The notes beneath the pieces were generated by a model. It saw only the letters and a program-made list of their open reading frames with translations. It did not search any database and was not told the origin of the DNA. The translations under genes were made by a program, and so were the position numbers. DNA of 64,000 nucleotides from Alteribacillus bidgolensis (lineage in GTDB: Bacteria > Bacillota > Bacilli > Bacillales > Marinococcaceae): contig NZ_KZ614149.1 in the NCBI RefSeq assembly GCF_002886255.1, positions 2,108,001 to 2,172,000 of the forward strand, given 5' to 3'. Below, in pieces: positions 53,634-62,636 of the stretch. How positions within the stretch are numbered: the first letter of the stretch is position 1; each line of letters opens with the position of its first letter.

Positions 53634-54315
53634 TTTCTTTGTCCCCTTTACGATGTTCCATTTGCTCGAGCACCTGCCTGGCAAACGCACCGTGTGTACC
53701 TTCTAAATGAGCATGAAGAACCCCTGCTGGTATTTGAGCAAATACTGCCTTTTGTATAGGTTTCGACACTCCTGCCTTTTCTAAACGTTCTTCTAGCTGC
53801 ACCGCAAGCTTCATCGTTTCTTCAACAGCTATCTGGTTTGCTTTTTTCACCATATCCTCTGTACCAACTTCTACGTTAAAGGCATCTCCCAGCCACGACT
53901 CTAATGTGGTACGTTCTTTCTTAACGTTGTCAGGAACAACAAATGTCCCTCCGCTTTTATCCCGAACTGCCTGATTGGCATGTCCTGCAAACTTAGCCGG
54001 GATGATGTGATGATAAGGCGCTGTTTCTTTAAGTTTGTTTGCATGTAAGCTTGTTGCCGTGTGAAAAAAAACAGTGTTTGGGTGAAATAAATGGGCAAAC
54101 TTTCTCAAAAAAGTAATACATCCCTCTGGCGGCAAAGCAAGAAATACATTGGTAAATCTATGAAAATGTTCAGGAGAACAGTATTGAATCCGTTCATCTC
54201 TCCCTGCAGCTGCATGGACTTTTTCAGCCGTTCGATTGTAAATGTTAAATACTTGCTGCTGCTGATTTAAAGTAATAATCATTTTAACAAGTTTTCCATA
54301 ACCGGCTACTAGCAT
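53620..54315 (-). CDS. NADP-binding, pyrroline-5-carboxylate-reductase-like protein
   Basis: The 231-residue protein has an N-terminal Rossmann start (MLVAGYGKLVKMIITL) and a second strand NVFLALPPEGC, with a helical C-terminal part (IAVEETMKLAVQLEERLEKAGV), the order of P5C reductase-like and related NADP-binding proteins. It is shorter than ProC, and the ProC C-terminal signature (dimer region with the P-G-G-T-T motif) is not seen. So proline synthesis is not assured; ComER-type proteins are similar. It overlaps rsuA by 14 bases, implying coupled translation. Confidence 0.65.
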   Translation of the reverse strand: MLVAGYGKLVKMIITLNQQQQVFNIYNRTAEKVHAAAGRDERIQYCSPEHFHRFTNVFLALPPEGCITFLRKFAHLFHPNTVFFHTATSLHANKLKETAPYHHIIPAKFAGHANQAVRDKSGGTFVVPDNVKKERTTLESWLGDAFNVEVGTEDMVKKANQIAVEETMKLAVQLEERLEKAGVSKPIQKAVFAQIPAGVLHAHLEGTHGAFARQVLEQMEHRKGDKENENR

Positions 54316-54342
54316 GTATTACTGCTCCTTCCAAACACAGCT

Positions 54343-54440
54343 CTAAAAACTCGGCTTGACGCCAAGTTCAAATGGTTTGAAGCCTTAGTCTTTTCTTATA
54401 CTTTGATCCTTTAACAAAGTTAAAAATCACGAAGTATAAA
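54343..54440 (+). repeat. Family I interspersed repeat, copy 9
   Basis: CTCGGCTTGACGCCAAG, AATGGTTTGAAGCC, then TATACTTTGATCCTTTAACA with an intact second hairpin and GAAGTATAA. It lies between the ftsW-like gene and the P5CR-like gene. Confidence 0.85.
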
Positions 54441-54444
54441 AAGG

Positions 54445-54480
54445 GAAAAACGCTGCCCTTATGGAATGGGACAACGTTCC
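54445..54480 (-). terminator. Terminator of the ftsW-type gene
   Basis: On the minus strand AACGTTGTCCC / GGGCAGCGTT stem is followed by TTTCCC, adjacent to the stop codon. Confidence 0.75.
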
Positions 54481-54487
54481 TTATTCA

Positions 54488-55624
54488 TTAAGCTGCCTCT
54501 GTTTTTACTTTTGACCTTTTTTCCATTTTATTTACTCTAGATATATTTGCTAGAATACCAATAGCTGATAGAGATACGAGCAGCGAAGATCCTCCATAAC
54601 TTACAAATGGGAATGGCAGACCTGTAATCGGCAGCAATCCTGTCGCGGCCCCGGCATTTACCACTGCTTGAGACACCAATTGAAACACGAGACCAAAAGC
54701 AAGCAATGTACCAAACGTATGTGTACTGCGTGCCCCGATAAGTACGCCGCGCCAGGCAATAACCGTTAAACAAATCAATACAAATCCAATCCCTATAAAA
54801 CCAAGTTCTTCTGAGATAACTGCCAAAATAAAATCCGTATGCGGTTCCGGTAAAAAATGCATTTTCTGTACACTTTGTCCTAAACCTACACCTGTTAATC
54901 CCCCATGAGCAAAGGCAACATATGCTTGAATGAGCTGATAACCACCGCCAGCTGCTTCTGCCATTTCAAATGGATCTTGAAAAGCAGTTAAGCGTTGTAT
55001 TCGATATGGTTCACTAATCGCAAAATAGCTGATAACAGCAAAAGAAAGTCCTGCAAGAACGGCAAGGTGCCTTATCTTTGCTCCGGATAGAAACACAATA
55101 ATTCCCGAAGTCATCAGAATAGCCGCTGCTGTTCCGAGGTCCGGCTGAAGCATAATTAATGAAAATATGAAAACGACCGCAACGAGCGGTGGAATCACAC
55201 CACTGATAAATTTATTAATATAGGCTTGTTTTTGAGAATATACTTGGGCTAAATAAATAATAACGGCAAGTTTTACAAATTCTGCGGGCTGAATGCTAAA
55301 TGATCCAAATGCAATCCAGCTTTTTGCCCCATTTACTTCCCGCCCGACCACGAGTACTAACACAAGGATGAGGACGGAACCAAGAAGAAAGACTGGGGAT
55401 AGTTTTTTCAAATAAGAATACCGAAAATGCATAAAGAATAAAAGCAATATGCTCCCTGTTCCAAACCATATAAGCTGTCTTACAAAAAAATAGGAAGGAT
55501 TTTCATAAAGATCAATGGCAAGAGGAAAACTTGCACTATAAATCATAATGATTCCAAACATGCTTAGAAATATTGCTGCTCCAATCAACCACCAATCATA
55601 ATCTTTGTATCGTTTACGTATCAT
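54488..55624 (-). CDS. SEDS-family peptidoglycan polymerase, FtsW/SpoVE type
   Basis: The 378-residue protein has about ten membrane segments and the SEDS motifs NGAKSWIAFGSFSIQPAEFVKL, YRIQRLTAF, PEPHTDFILAVISEELGF and LPFVSYGGSSLL. SEDS proteins polymerise lipid II and act with class B PBPs. The PEPHTDF and SYGGSS stretches place it with FtsW/SpoVE rather than RodA. No PBP gene adjoins. ATG follows GGGAGG by four bases, a little short. It lies upstream of the MurJ-like gene on the same strand. Confidence 0.88.
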   Translation of the reverse strand: MIRKRYKDYDWWLIGAAIFLSMFGIIMIYSASFPLAIDLYENPSYFFVRQLIWFGTGSILLLFFMHFRYSYLKKLSPVFLLGSVLILVLVLVVGREVNGAKSWIAFGSFSIQPAEFVKLAVIIYLAQVYSQKQAYINKFISGVIPPLVAVVFIFSLIMLQPDLGTAAAILMTSGIIVFLSGAKIRHLAVLAGLSFAVISYFAISEPYRIQRLTAFQDPFEMAEAAGGGYQLIQAYVAFAHGGLTGVGLGQSVQKMHFLPEPHTDFILAVISEELGFIGIGFVLICLTVIAWRGVLIGARSTHTFGTLLAFGLVFQLVSQAVVNAGAATGLLPITGLPFPFVSYGGSSLLVSLSAIGILANISRVNKMEKRSKVKTEAA

Positions 55625-55722
55625 GGTTCCTCCCGGTAAAAGGGGATAATTTCCTTTGTTTCATAGTTGTTACATTATACCATCATCCCCCTCTAGAAAA
55701 AAGAGGATATAGAAACGTTTCG

Positions 55723-57348
55723 TTAATTTGGTTTTTTCAATATAGAAAACCGTTCTCCAAGTACAATACCAGCAAGTCCGCTCTTTACGCTTAAAATGAA
55801 GTATAAGCCAGCCCCTGCAATAACACTAAATAACTCTACAAACAAAGCGTTTCTCCATGATGTCAGCGGAAACAACGTTAATGCTCCTTCTTTCACAACG
55901 AGTACGGCAGCCGTCATGCATACGGTAAAAAACATTATCAACGCTGTACGTTTCAGGATTTTTCCGTATTGAAAAGCAGCAAATTTTCCAATCGCCCAAC
56001 CATTAAAAGCTGTAGCAGCGCCAAAACCTGCAATTGTACTAAAACTCCCGCCGATAGGCCCCATAGTATAGAGAAAAGTATAGGCTGTTACCCCCTTTAT
56101 CGCTAACCCTATCACGAGCGAAAAAACAGCATAGCGCTGGCGGTTTATACCTTGCAAAATCGCAGCAGTAACCGAAAATAGTGAAAATAACACAGCCGCA
56201 GGAGCGTAATAACGAAGAACATACCCTCCTATTTTCACATCTTCCAATCCAAACAAAACAGCAAAAGTTGGGTAGGCCAGTATGAATAAGCCAGCGGCTG
56301 CAGGGATAGAAAGAAATAAAATCACTTGATACGTCTGGGTAATCTGACGTTGTAATAATGGCTTATCTTGATTAGTAAACGAATTTGTGATCGTCGGAAT
56401 TAATGTAACAGACATTGCTGTCGCAACAGCTACCGGGATTAATATAAGTTTATGAGCAGATCCTGCAAACGCACCATAAGCTATTTCTGCTTCTCCCTGA
56501 GAATACTGGTCACTTGCCATTAAAGCATTGTTAAAAGTGAACAAATCCACCATTTGAAAAAGCGGTATAGCCAAACCAACAAAAGAAAGAGGCAGTGCAT
56601 AGGAAATCAGTTCTTTGTACATGGAAGGCAGTGTAATATTATAGTCAGCAGTGCTTTCCTCTGCTTCCTTTTGGATCAAGGATTTTCGCTTTTTCCAGTA
56701 GAACAGCAGCACCGCTAATGCTCCTAGTCCTCCGATAAAGGCCCCGAATGTCGCAAAACCAATAGCTGTTCCAAGTTCGCCTTCCCATATGTATAAAATT
56801 GCAAAGGCCATCGTCAAAATAAAGATAATACGAACAATTTGTTCAACCACTTGGGAGACCGCAGTAGGCCCCATAGATTGAAACCCTTGAAAATAGCCGC
56901 GAAATACTGACATTGCCGGAATAAGAAGCAATGCTACACTGACCATCCGAATTGTAAACACTACATCTGTTATCGAGTTTCCATTTAGGTCGTCAGGGTT
57001 TGAAATAATCCATCCTGCTATCACTGGTGCGAGGAAAAACAATAGTAAAAACGCAATAAATCCTGTAATCGTCATAAAAAAGAGGCCGGAACGAAACAAA
57101 CGCTGGCCTGTCCTGAAATCACCTAGCGCGTTATATTTTGACACGAATTTAGAAACCGCCATTGGAACGCCCAATGTGGCTAAACTTAATAAAATTGTGT
57201 ATGGCTGGTATCCATATTGGTATAAAGCTAACCCTTGCTGTCCCACCATAGCTACAAAAGGGAAAATATATATCATTCCGAGAAATTTAGATAAAAACGT
57301 GGAAACCGATAATATCATCGTGCCCCGTAAAAACTTTGAATCAGACAT
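55723..57348 (-). CDS. ytgP: Lipid II flippase MurJ-type MOP exporter YtgP
   Basis: The 541-residue protein has about 14 membrane helices and belongs to the MOP superfamily. Features include LSVSTFLSKFLGMIYIFPF at the start, and GFQSMGPTAVSQVVEQIVRI and ATAMSVTLIPTITNSF in the body. In B. subtilis YtgP (MurJ) flips lipid II across the membrane together with Amj as backup. ATG at 57348, after GGAG, gives the family length; a longer frame starts 22 codons upstream. Confidence 0.92.
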   Translation of the reverse strand: MSDSKFLRGTMILSVSTFLSKFLGMIYIFPFVAMVGQQGLALYQYGYQPYTILLSLATLGVPMAVSKFVSKYNALGDFRTGQRLFRSGLFFMTITGFIAFLLLFFLAPVIAGWIISNPDDLNGNSITDVVFTIRMVSVALLLIPAMSVFRGYFQGFQSMGPTAVSQVVEQIVRIIFILTMAFAILYIWEGELGTAIGFATFGAFIGGLGALAVLLFYWKKRKSLIQKEAEESTADYNITLPSMYKELISYALPLSFVGLAIPLFQMVDLFTFNNALMASDQYSQGEAEIAYGAFAGSAHKLILIPVAVATAMSVTLIPTITNSFTNQDKPLLQRQITQTYQVILFLSIPAAAGLFILAYPTFAVLFGLEDVKIGGYVLRYYAPAAVLFSLFSVTAAILQGINRQRYAVFSLVIGLAIKGVTAYTFLYTMGPIGGSFSTIAGFGAATAFNGWAIGKFAAFQYGKILKRTALIMFFTVCMTAAVLVVKEGALTLFPLTSWRNALFVELFSVIAGAGLYFILSVKSGLAGIVLGERFSILKKPN

Positions 57349-57460
57349 ACCTTCATCTCCAATAATCATTACGTCATTCATAAACAGTGATCTGCTTCTA
57401 AGAAATTTTACCATATTTCCTAGGATTTAATCTTCTCTTTAAAATCACAAAGAAAAAGAA

Positions 57461-57561
57461 GGGGCTGTCCTCGTCAAAATACAAACGGAATATACTCGCT
57501 TTTACCCTCAGGGCAAAAGTGCGCGCATTCATACCTTAAACAAACCTTTTGAGTCAGCCCC
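57461..57561. repeat. Family III element, copy 3
   Basis: Bounded by GGGGCTGTCCTCGTCAAAA and CCTTTTGAGTCAGCCCC, inverted ends about 65 bases apart; the interior carries GGAATATACTCGCTTTTACC, also in copy 2. It sits between the ytgP-type gene and the yjbQ-type gene; it may also terminate transcription. Confidence 0.65.
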
Positions 57562-57569
57562 GTCAATTT

Positions 57570-57974
57570 TTATGCTTCTTTTACACCTTTTATATACATC
57601 GTGCGTTGTCTTGGACCATCAAACTCACAGAAATAAATGCCCTGCCATGTTCCGAGTACTATATTCCCATCTTCAATAATTAACGTTTGCTGGGTACCTA
57701 CTGTACTTGCTTTTAAATGAGAAGCAGAATTACCTTCAGCATGTTTGTATTTGGGGTGTTCCCATGGGTACACTTCATCAAGTCTCATCAGCATATCATG
57801 TTTGACGTCTGGATCTGCATTTTCATTCACCGTTATACCTGCCGTTGTATGAGGACAATAAACGATGACAATGCCTTTGTTTATCTCTTTTTCTTTAATA
57901 AAAGATTTTACTTCTCTCGTTACATCAATCATTTCGTCTCTTTGATTCGTTTGAACAGTGCGTTTTTGAAGCAA
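57570..57974 (-). CDS. YjbQ family (UPF0047) protein
   Basis: The 134-residue protein belongs to the YjbQ/UPF0047 family: IVYCPHTTAGITVNENADPDV and YKHAEGNSASHLKAS carry the conserved His and acidic residues, with GTWQGIYFCEFDGPR near the end. Members have weak thiamine-phosphate synthase activity. I use TTG at 57974 because GGAGG is seven bases before it, whereas the ATG two codons upstream touches that site. Confidence 0.88.
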   Translation of the reverse strand: MLQKRTVQTNQRDEMIDVTREVKSFIKEKEINKGIVIVYCPHTTAGITVNENADPDVKHDMLMRLDEVYPWEHPKYKHAEGNSASHLKASTVGTQQTLIIEDGNIVLGTWQGIYFCEFDGPRQRTMYIKGVKEA

Positions 57975-58120
57975 GTTCATTCCTCCTTTATTTTCGGGTT
58001 TTATAAAGTTTGATATGATAATTTAAGTTTATCATGCATGATAATGTTTCGTTTTCCCTTAAAAGGAAAACATAAATCATAACGATCTAAAAGATCAATA
58101 CGTAAGGCAGGGAACAGACG

Positions 58121-59386
58121 ATGAACTATAATGTAATAATCGTAGGCGGGGGACCAGCCGGTCTTATGGCAGCGGTAGCTGCTGCCGAACACGGGGCTAG
58201 TGTCCTCATTGTGGATAAAGGAAAAAAACTTGGAAGAAAACTCGCTATTTCTGGAGGAGGGCGCTGCAACGTTACGAATCGAATGGATCAAAAAGAACTG
58301 ATTGCCCACATTCCAGGGAATGGAAAATTTATGTACAGTCCTTTTTCTATTTTTAACAATGAAGACATTATCACTTTTTTTGAAGGGATGGGTATTGCTT
58401 TAAAAGAAGAAGACATGGGCAGAATGTTCCCGGTTAATGATAAAGCTGTTACCGTCGTAAAAACACTATTAAATAAAATGCAGGAATTAGGCGTAGAAAC
58501 CCGCTTGAACACGAAAGTTTCTTCTCTCTTGTTTGAAGAAAATAAAGTAACGGGGATTATGGTGGAAGACGATGAAAAAATAAACGCCGACGCTGTTATT
58601 ATCGCAACCGGAGGTAAATCGGTTCCCCATACCGGCAGTACAGGAGACGGATATCCGTGGGCGGAAGCGGCTGGACACAAAATTACAGAATTGTATCCAA
58701 CAGAAGTGCCGATTACTTCTGCTGAACCTTTTATAAAAGAAAAACGGCTGCAAGGTCTCTCACTGTCTGATGCATCCCTAAGTGTGTATAACCCAAAAGG
58801 AAAAAAAATAATTACTCACAGAGGCGGAATGGTATTTACTCACTTTGGCATTTCTGGTCCTATCGTTTTAAGATGCAGTCAATTCGTTGTAAAGGCTATG
58901 AAAAAACATAAAACAACATCCATTACGATGGGCCTTCACTTATACCCAGACACTAATTCTGAAACTTTTTTCCAAGAACTGGTTCAGCATAAAAAGAAAG
59001 ATGGAGCAAAAGCTTGTAAAAATGCATTAAAGCATTTAGCTGCTGAACGCCTTCTTCAGTTCTTTTTAGAAAAAGCAGAGATGGATCCATCCACCTCGCT
59101 TCAAGATATACCAAATGATAACCTTCGAAAATTAGCAGACTTATTCACAGATTTTCGGTTTGAAGCAAACGGTACGCTTTCCATTGAAGATGCGTTCGTT
59201 ACAGGCGGAGGTATATCTGTTAAGGAAATTCACCCTAAAAGGATGGAATCCAAATTTAAATCAAGACTATATTTTTGCGGAGAAATTTTGGACATTCATG
59301 CTTATACAGGCGGTTTTAATATAACTTGCGCATTTTCCACGGGTTATACAGCAGGAAAATCAGCGGCAGAAACAGCAGCAGATTAA
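58121..59386 (+). CDS. ytfP: FAD-dependent oxidoreductase YtfP (HI0933/BaiN family)
   Basis: The 421-residue flavoprotein has the dinucleotide-binding start VIIVGGGPAGLMAAVAAAEHG, the family motif KLAISGGGRCNVTN, IIATGGKSVPHTGSTGDGY and the C-terminal FCGEILDIHAYTGGFNITCA. The physiological substrate is not established. AGGGA precedes the ATG. The gene ends two bases before a cluster of DnaA boxes and converges on leuS. Confidence 0.9.
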   Translation: MNYNVIIVGGGPAGLMAAVAAAEHGASVLIVDKGKKLGRKLAISGGGRCNVTNRMDQKELIAHIPGNGKFMYSPFSIFNNEDIITFFEGMGIALKEEDMGRMFPVNDKAVTVVKTLLNKMQELGVETRLNTKVSSLLFEENKVTGIMVEDDEKINADAVIIATGGKSVPHTGSTGDGYPWAEAAGHKITELYPTEVPITSAEPFIKEKRLQGLSLSDASLSVYNPKGKKIITHRGGMVFTHFGISGPIVLRCSQFVVKAMKKHKTTSITMGLHLYPDTNSETFFQELVQHKKKDGAKACKNALKHLAAERLLQFFLEKAEMDPSTSLQDIPNDNLRKLADLFTDFRFEANGTLSIEDAFVTGGGISVKEIHPKRMESKFKSRLYFCGEILDIHAYTGGFNITCAFSTGYTAGKSAAETAAD

Positions 59387-59387
59387 T

Positions 59388-59545
59388 TTATCCACACTCT
59401 GTGCATAACCCACTTGCTTCGTTTGTGGATAACGAACGGCTTTTCCACAGTTATTTAAAACGCTTTCATATAGAATGTGAATAAACGGATGATTTACACA
59501 CAAGTTTATTCACAAAACTTCGAGTTATCCACAAAATTATACACA
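59388..59545. promoter_or_regulatory. DnaA-box cluster between ytfP and leuS
   Basis: Eight matches to TTWTNCACA lie in 158 bases. Plus strand: TTATCCACA 59388-59396, TTTTCCACA 59441-59449, TTATTCACA 59506-59514, TTATCCACA 59525-59533, TTATACACA 59537-59545. Minus strand: TTATGCACA 59400-59408, TTATCCACA 59424-59432, TTATTCACA 59476-59484. Three are perfect consensus. No dnaA, dnaN or other origin genes are near, so a DnaA titration, regulatory or datA-like site is more likely than an origin. Confidence 0.85.
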
Positions 59546-59569
59546 AATACACACGTTCGTGTTTCATTG

Positions 59570-59608
59570 AAAAACAGCCCTTCCTTAAAAAAGGATAGGG
59601 CTGTTTGC
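59570..59608 (-). terminator. Terminator of leuS
   Basis: On the minus strand AAACAGCCCTATCC / GGAAGGGCTGTTTTT form a stem with a T-run, next to the leuS stop codon; it may also terminate ytfP. Confidence 0.88.
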
Positions 59609-59609
59609 A

Positions 59610-62027
59610 TTAATTTGCCACTATATTAATCAGTTTGCCGGGAACGGCTATCACTTTTCGAATGGTTTTCCCTTCTATTTCTTCCTGTACTTTATCGTTT
59701 TCCTTAGCAATAGCTTCCATCTGCTCTTTATCAGCATCTTTTGGTATCACTGCTTTTGCTCGAACTTTCCCGTTCACTTGAAGTACAATTTCTATTTCAT
59801 CTTCTATCAGCATGTTTTCATCATACTCTGGCCAAGCTTCATAGGCAATTGTTTCTGTGTGCCCTAAGAGCTCCCAGATTTCTTCTGCTAAATGTGGTGC
59901 TACAGGTGACAATAATTTCACAAATCCTTCCATGTATGCACGAGGAAGATTATCCTGCTTGTAGGCTTCGTTAACAAAAACCATCAATTGACTGATTCCT
60001 GTGTTAAAACGAAGGTTTGTAAAGTCATCTGTTACACGCTGAACCGTTTGGTGATAGGCACGGGCGAAATCTTTGTTTCCTTCTGAATCGGTAATCGCTG
60101 TTGTAAGTTCATTATCTTTAGTATATAAACGCCACACTCTATCTAAGAACCTGCGAGCACCATCCAGACCGTTTTCTGACCATGCTACCGAAGCATCAAG
60201 CGGTCCCATAAACATTTCATAAAGACGCAGCGTATCAGCACCATGTGTCTCTAAAATGTCGTCAGGGTTTACTACGTTCCCTTTGGATTTACTCATTTTC
60301 TCATTGTTTTCTCCAAGGATCATTCCTTGATTATACAAACGTTGAAATGGCTCTTTTGTTGGTACCACACCAATATCATATAATACTTTGTGCCAGAAAC
60401 GTGCATACAATAAATGCAAGACAGCGTGTTCGGCACCGCCAATATAAATATCAACCGGAAGCCAGCGTTTAAGTTTTTCTTCATCTGCTAACGCTTCGTT
60501 ATTATCTGGGTCGATAAAACGCAGGTAATACCAGCAGCTTCCCGCCCATTGCGGCATTGTGTTGGTTTCCCGGCGCCCTTTCATCCCGGTTTCAGGATCC
60601 GTCACTTCAAGCCACTCCGCCGCATTGGCAAGTGGAGATTCTCCTGTGCCGGACGGCTTAAATTCATCCATTTCCGGAAGCTCTAACGGCAATTCATTAT
60701 CAGGTACCGCACTCATTGTCCCGTCTTCCCAATGAATAACAGGAATAGGCTCTCCCCAATAGCGCTGACGGCTGAACAGCCAATCACGAAGGCGGTAGGT
60801 AATCTGCTTTTTACCTTTCCCCTCTTTTTCTAATCTTTCAATCATTTTTGTAATAGCTTCTTCTGTGTAAAGACCATTCAAAAATTCAGAGTTTACATGG
60901 GGACCGTCTTCTGTATATGCTTCTTCGTTAAGATTTCCGCCTTCCACTACTTCCACAATCGGAAGGTCAAACTGTTTTGCAAATTCATAGTCACGTTCAT
61001 CATGGCCCGGCACCGCCATAATTGCACCGCTTCCGTAATTTACTAACACATAATCAGCAATCCAAATCGGCAGTTTTTCACCGCTTACAGGATTTACAGC
61101 ATATGCTCCAGTGAACACCCCTGTTTTTTCTTTTTGAAGCTCTGTCCGCTCGAGGTCACTTTTGGTACCGACTTCTTTTTTATAAGCTTCTACCGCTTCT
61201 TTTTGTTCTTTCGTCACAATTTTATCTACTAATTCATGCTCTGGGGCAAATACACAATATGTTGCACCAAACAATGTATCAGGACGGGTTGTAAACACCG
61301 TAAAGGTCTCATCTGTGCCTTCAATTCCAAAATGAACATCTGACCCCTCAGAACGGCCAATCCAGTTGCGCTGCATATCTTTTACGCTTTCTGGCCAATC
61401 TAGTTCCTCTAGGTCTTCTAGCAAACGGTCTGCATATTCGGTAATTTTTAACATCCATTGTTTCATTGGACGACGTTCAACCGGATGGCCGCCCCGTTCA
61501 CTTACCCCGTCAATTACTTCTTCATTAGCAAGTACTGTACCAAGCGCAGGACACCAGTTTACAGCCACTTCATCCATATAAGCAAGGCCTTTTTTATACA
61601 ACTGCAAAAAGATCCATTGCGTCCATTTATAATAGTTTGGATCGGTTGTGTTAATTTCGCGGTCCCAATCATAAGAAAAACCTAATGATTTAATTTGTCT
61701 CTTGAACGTTTCGATATTCGCTTGTGTAAATTCCCGGGGATGTTTCCCTGTATCAAGAGCAAATTGTTCGGCTGGCAGACCAAATGCGTCCCACCCCATT
61801 GGATGCATCACATTAAAGCCTTGCATACGTTTCATACGGGATAATATATCTGTGGCTGTATACCCTTCTGGGTGGCCGACGTGAAGCCCTGAACCAGAAG
61901 GATACGGAAACATGTCAAGTGCATAAAAATCCGGTCCTTCCCCCAGTTTATCTGACGTTTTAAACGTTTTATTCTTTTCCCAGTATTGCTGCCATTTTTT
62001 TTCTATGTCTTTATGAGAAAACGCCAT
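59610..62027 (-). CDS. leuS: Leucyl-tRNA synthetase
   Basis: LeuRS charges tRNA-Leu and edits mischarged products. The 805-residue class I enzyme has the HIGH-type motif SGSGLHVGHPEGYTATD (about 41-57). It has the CP1 editing domain (VFTTRPDTLFGATYCVFAPEH), KMSKSKGNVV, and the C-terminal tRNA-binding domain (LQVNGKVRAK). Size is standard for Bacillus. It is preceded by a leucine T-box. Confidence 0.98.
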   Translation of the reverse strand: MAFSHKDIEKKWQQYWEKNKTFKTSDKLGEGPDFYALDMFPYPSGSGLHVGHPEGYTATDILSRMKRMQGFNVMHPMGWDAFGLPAEQFALDTGKHPREFTQANIETFKRQIKSLGFSYDWDREINTTDPNYYKWTQWIFLQLYKKGLAYMDEVAVNWCPALGTVLANEEVIDGVSERGGHPVERRPMKQWMLKITEYADRLLEDLEELDWPESVKDMQRNWIGRSEGSDVHFGIEGTDETFTVFTTRPDTLFGATYCVFAPEHELVDKIVTKEQKEAVEAYKKEVGTKSDLERTELQKEKTGVFTGAYAVNPVSGEKLPIWIADYVLVNYGSGAIMAVPGHDERDYEFAKQFDLPIVEVVEGGNLNEEAYTEDGPHVNSEFLNGLYTEEAITKMIERLEKEGKGKKQITYRLRDWLFSRQRYWGEPIPVIHWEDGTMSAVPDNELPLELPEMDEFKPSGTGESPLANAAEWLEVTDPETGMKGRRETNTMPQWAGSCWYYLRFIDPDNNEALADEEKLKRWLPVDIYIGGAEHAVLHLLYARFWHKVLYDIGVVPTKEPFQRLYNQGMILGENNEKMSKSKGNVVNPDDILETHGADTLRLYEMFMGPLDASVAWSENGLDGARRFLDRVWRLYTKDNELTTAITDSEGNKDFARAYHQTVQRVTDDFTNLRFNTGISQLMVFVNEAYKQDNLPRAYMEGFVKLLSPVAPHLAEEIWELLGHTETIAYEAWPEYDENMLIEDEIEIVLQVNGKVRAKAVIPKDADKEQMEAIAKENDKVQEEIEGKTIRKVIAVPGKLINIVAN

Positions 62028-62082
62028 TTTATGTTAACCTCCTTCAACTTTATACAAACTAAAAAGCTAGTATCACAAACGA

Positions 62083-62340
62083 GAAAAAAAACCTCCCATC
62101 CCTAGCATGTTTCATTAGGGACGAGAGGTTTTCGAATCCAAATTAGTTCCCGCGGTACCACCCTGATTGACATACTTTTTGAAAAGCATGCCCGCTCTTC
62201 ATATCCATAACGCGGATGAACGGCAAAAGGTACTCTTTTTTCTCCTTTGCAACTAAAAGGGGAGTTCATGGCCGCCTTTGTCCAGCTTCCACCAACCGCC
62301 AGCTCTCTGATACCCAGCAGCACCATTACTAATCCTTCTC
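62083..62340 (-). ncRNA. T-box riboswitch of leuS (Leu specifier CUC)
   Basis: On the minus strand the T-box sequence AGGGTGGTACCGCGGG (62149-62164) precedes the terminator hairpin ACCTCTCGTCCCTAAT / CTAGGGATGGGAGGT followed by eight T residues (62083-62130). Stem I contains GAACTCCCC with a CUC leucine codon at 62262-62264 in the specifier position. A -35 TTGACA lies at 62381-62386 upstream. Confidence 0.93.
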
Positions 62341-62636
62341 TATGTTTTTTACCTATTTATTTCACTAGTTCGAGTCTTTCTGTCAATACTTGATATTTTA
62401 TGAATTTCCTATTTTTCTGTCAAGACTTTCACAGGCTTTCGCAATAAAAGTTTATTGTTATTTTAGCATTCTTTCCAACGATATGCTGTTCATATAACTC
62501 TTTTTTACAAACATTTTGAATCACTGCCATAAAACGGACACGTATGCTACACTCTCCGTTTGGGTTTTTAACGTGTAACATGCTAAAATACGAAGAGTTA
62601 TTATGATCAAAGGAAGTTATTAAGGAGAGATAGATA

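Noticed and set aside
59455..59468. cre-like sequence TTAAAACGCTTTCA inside the DnaA-box cluster
   Set aside because: It has one mismatch but lies between convergent gene ends with no promoter to control, so a chance match is likely.
59388..59545. The DnaA-box cluster as the chromosomal origin
   Set aside because: No dnaA, dnaN, rpmH, gyrB or other origin genes are near, and there is no long AT-rich unwinding region with the DnaA-trio pattern that I can identify. A regulatory DnaA-binding site is more likely.
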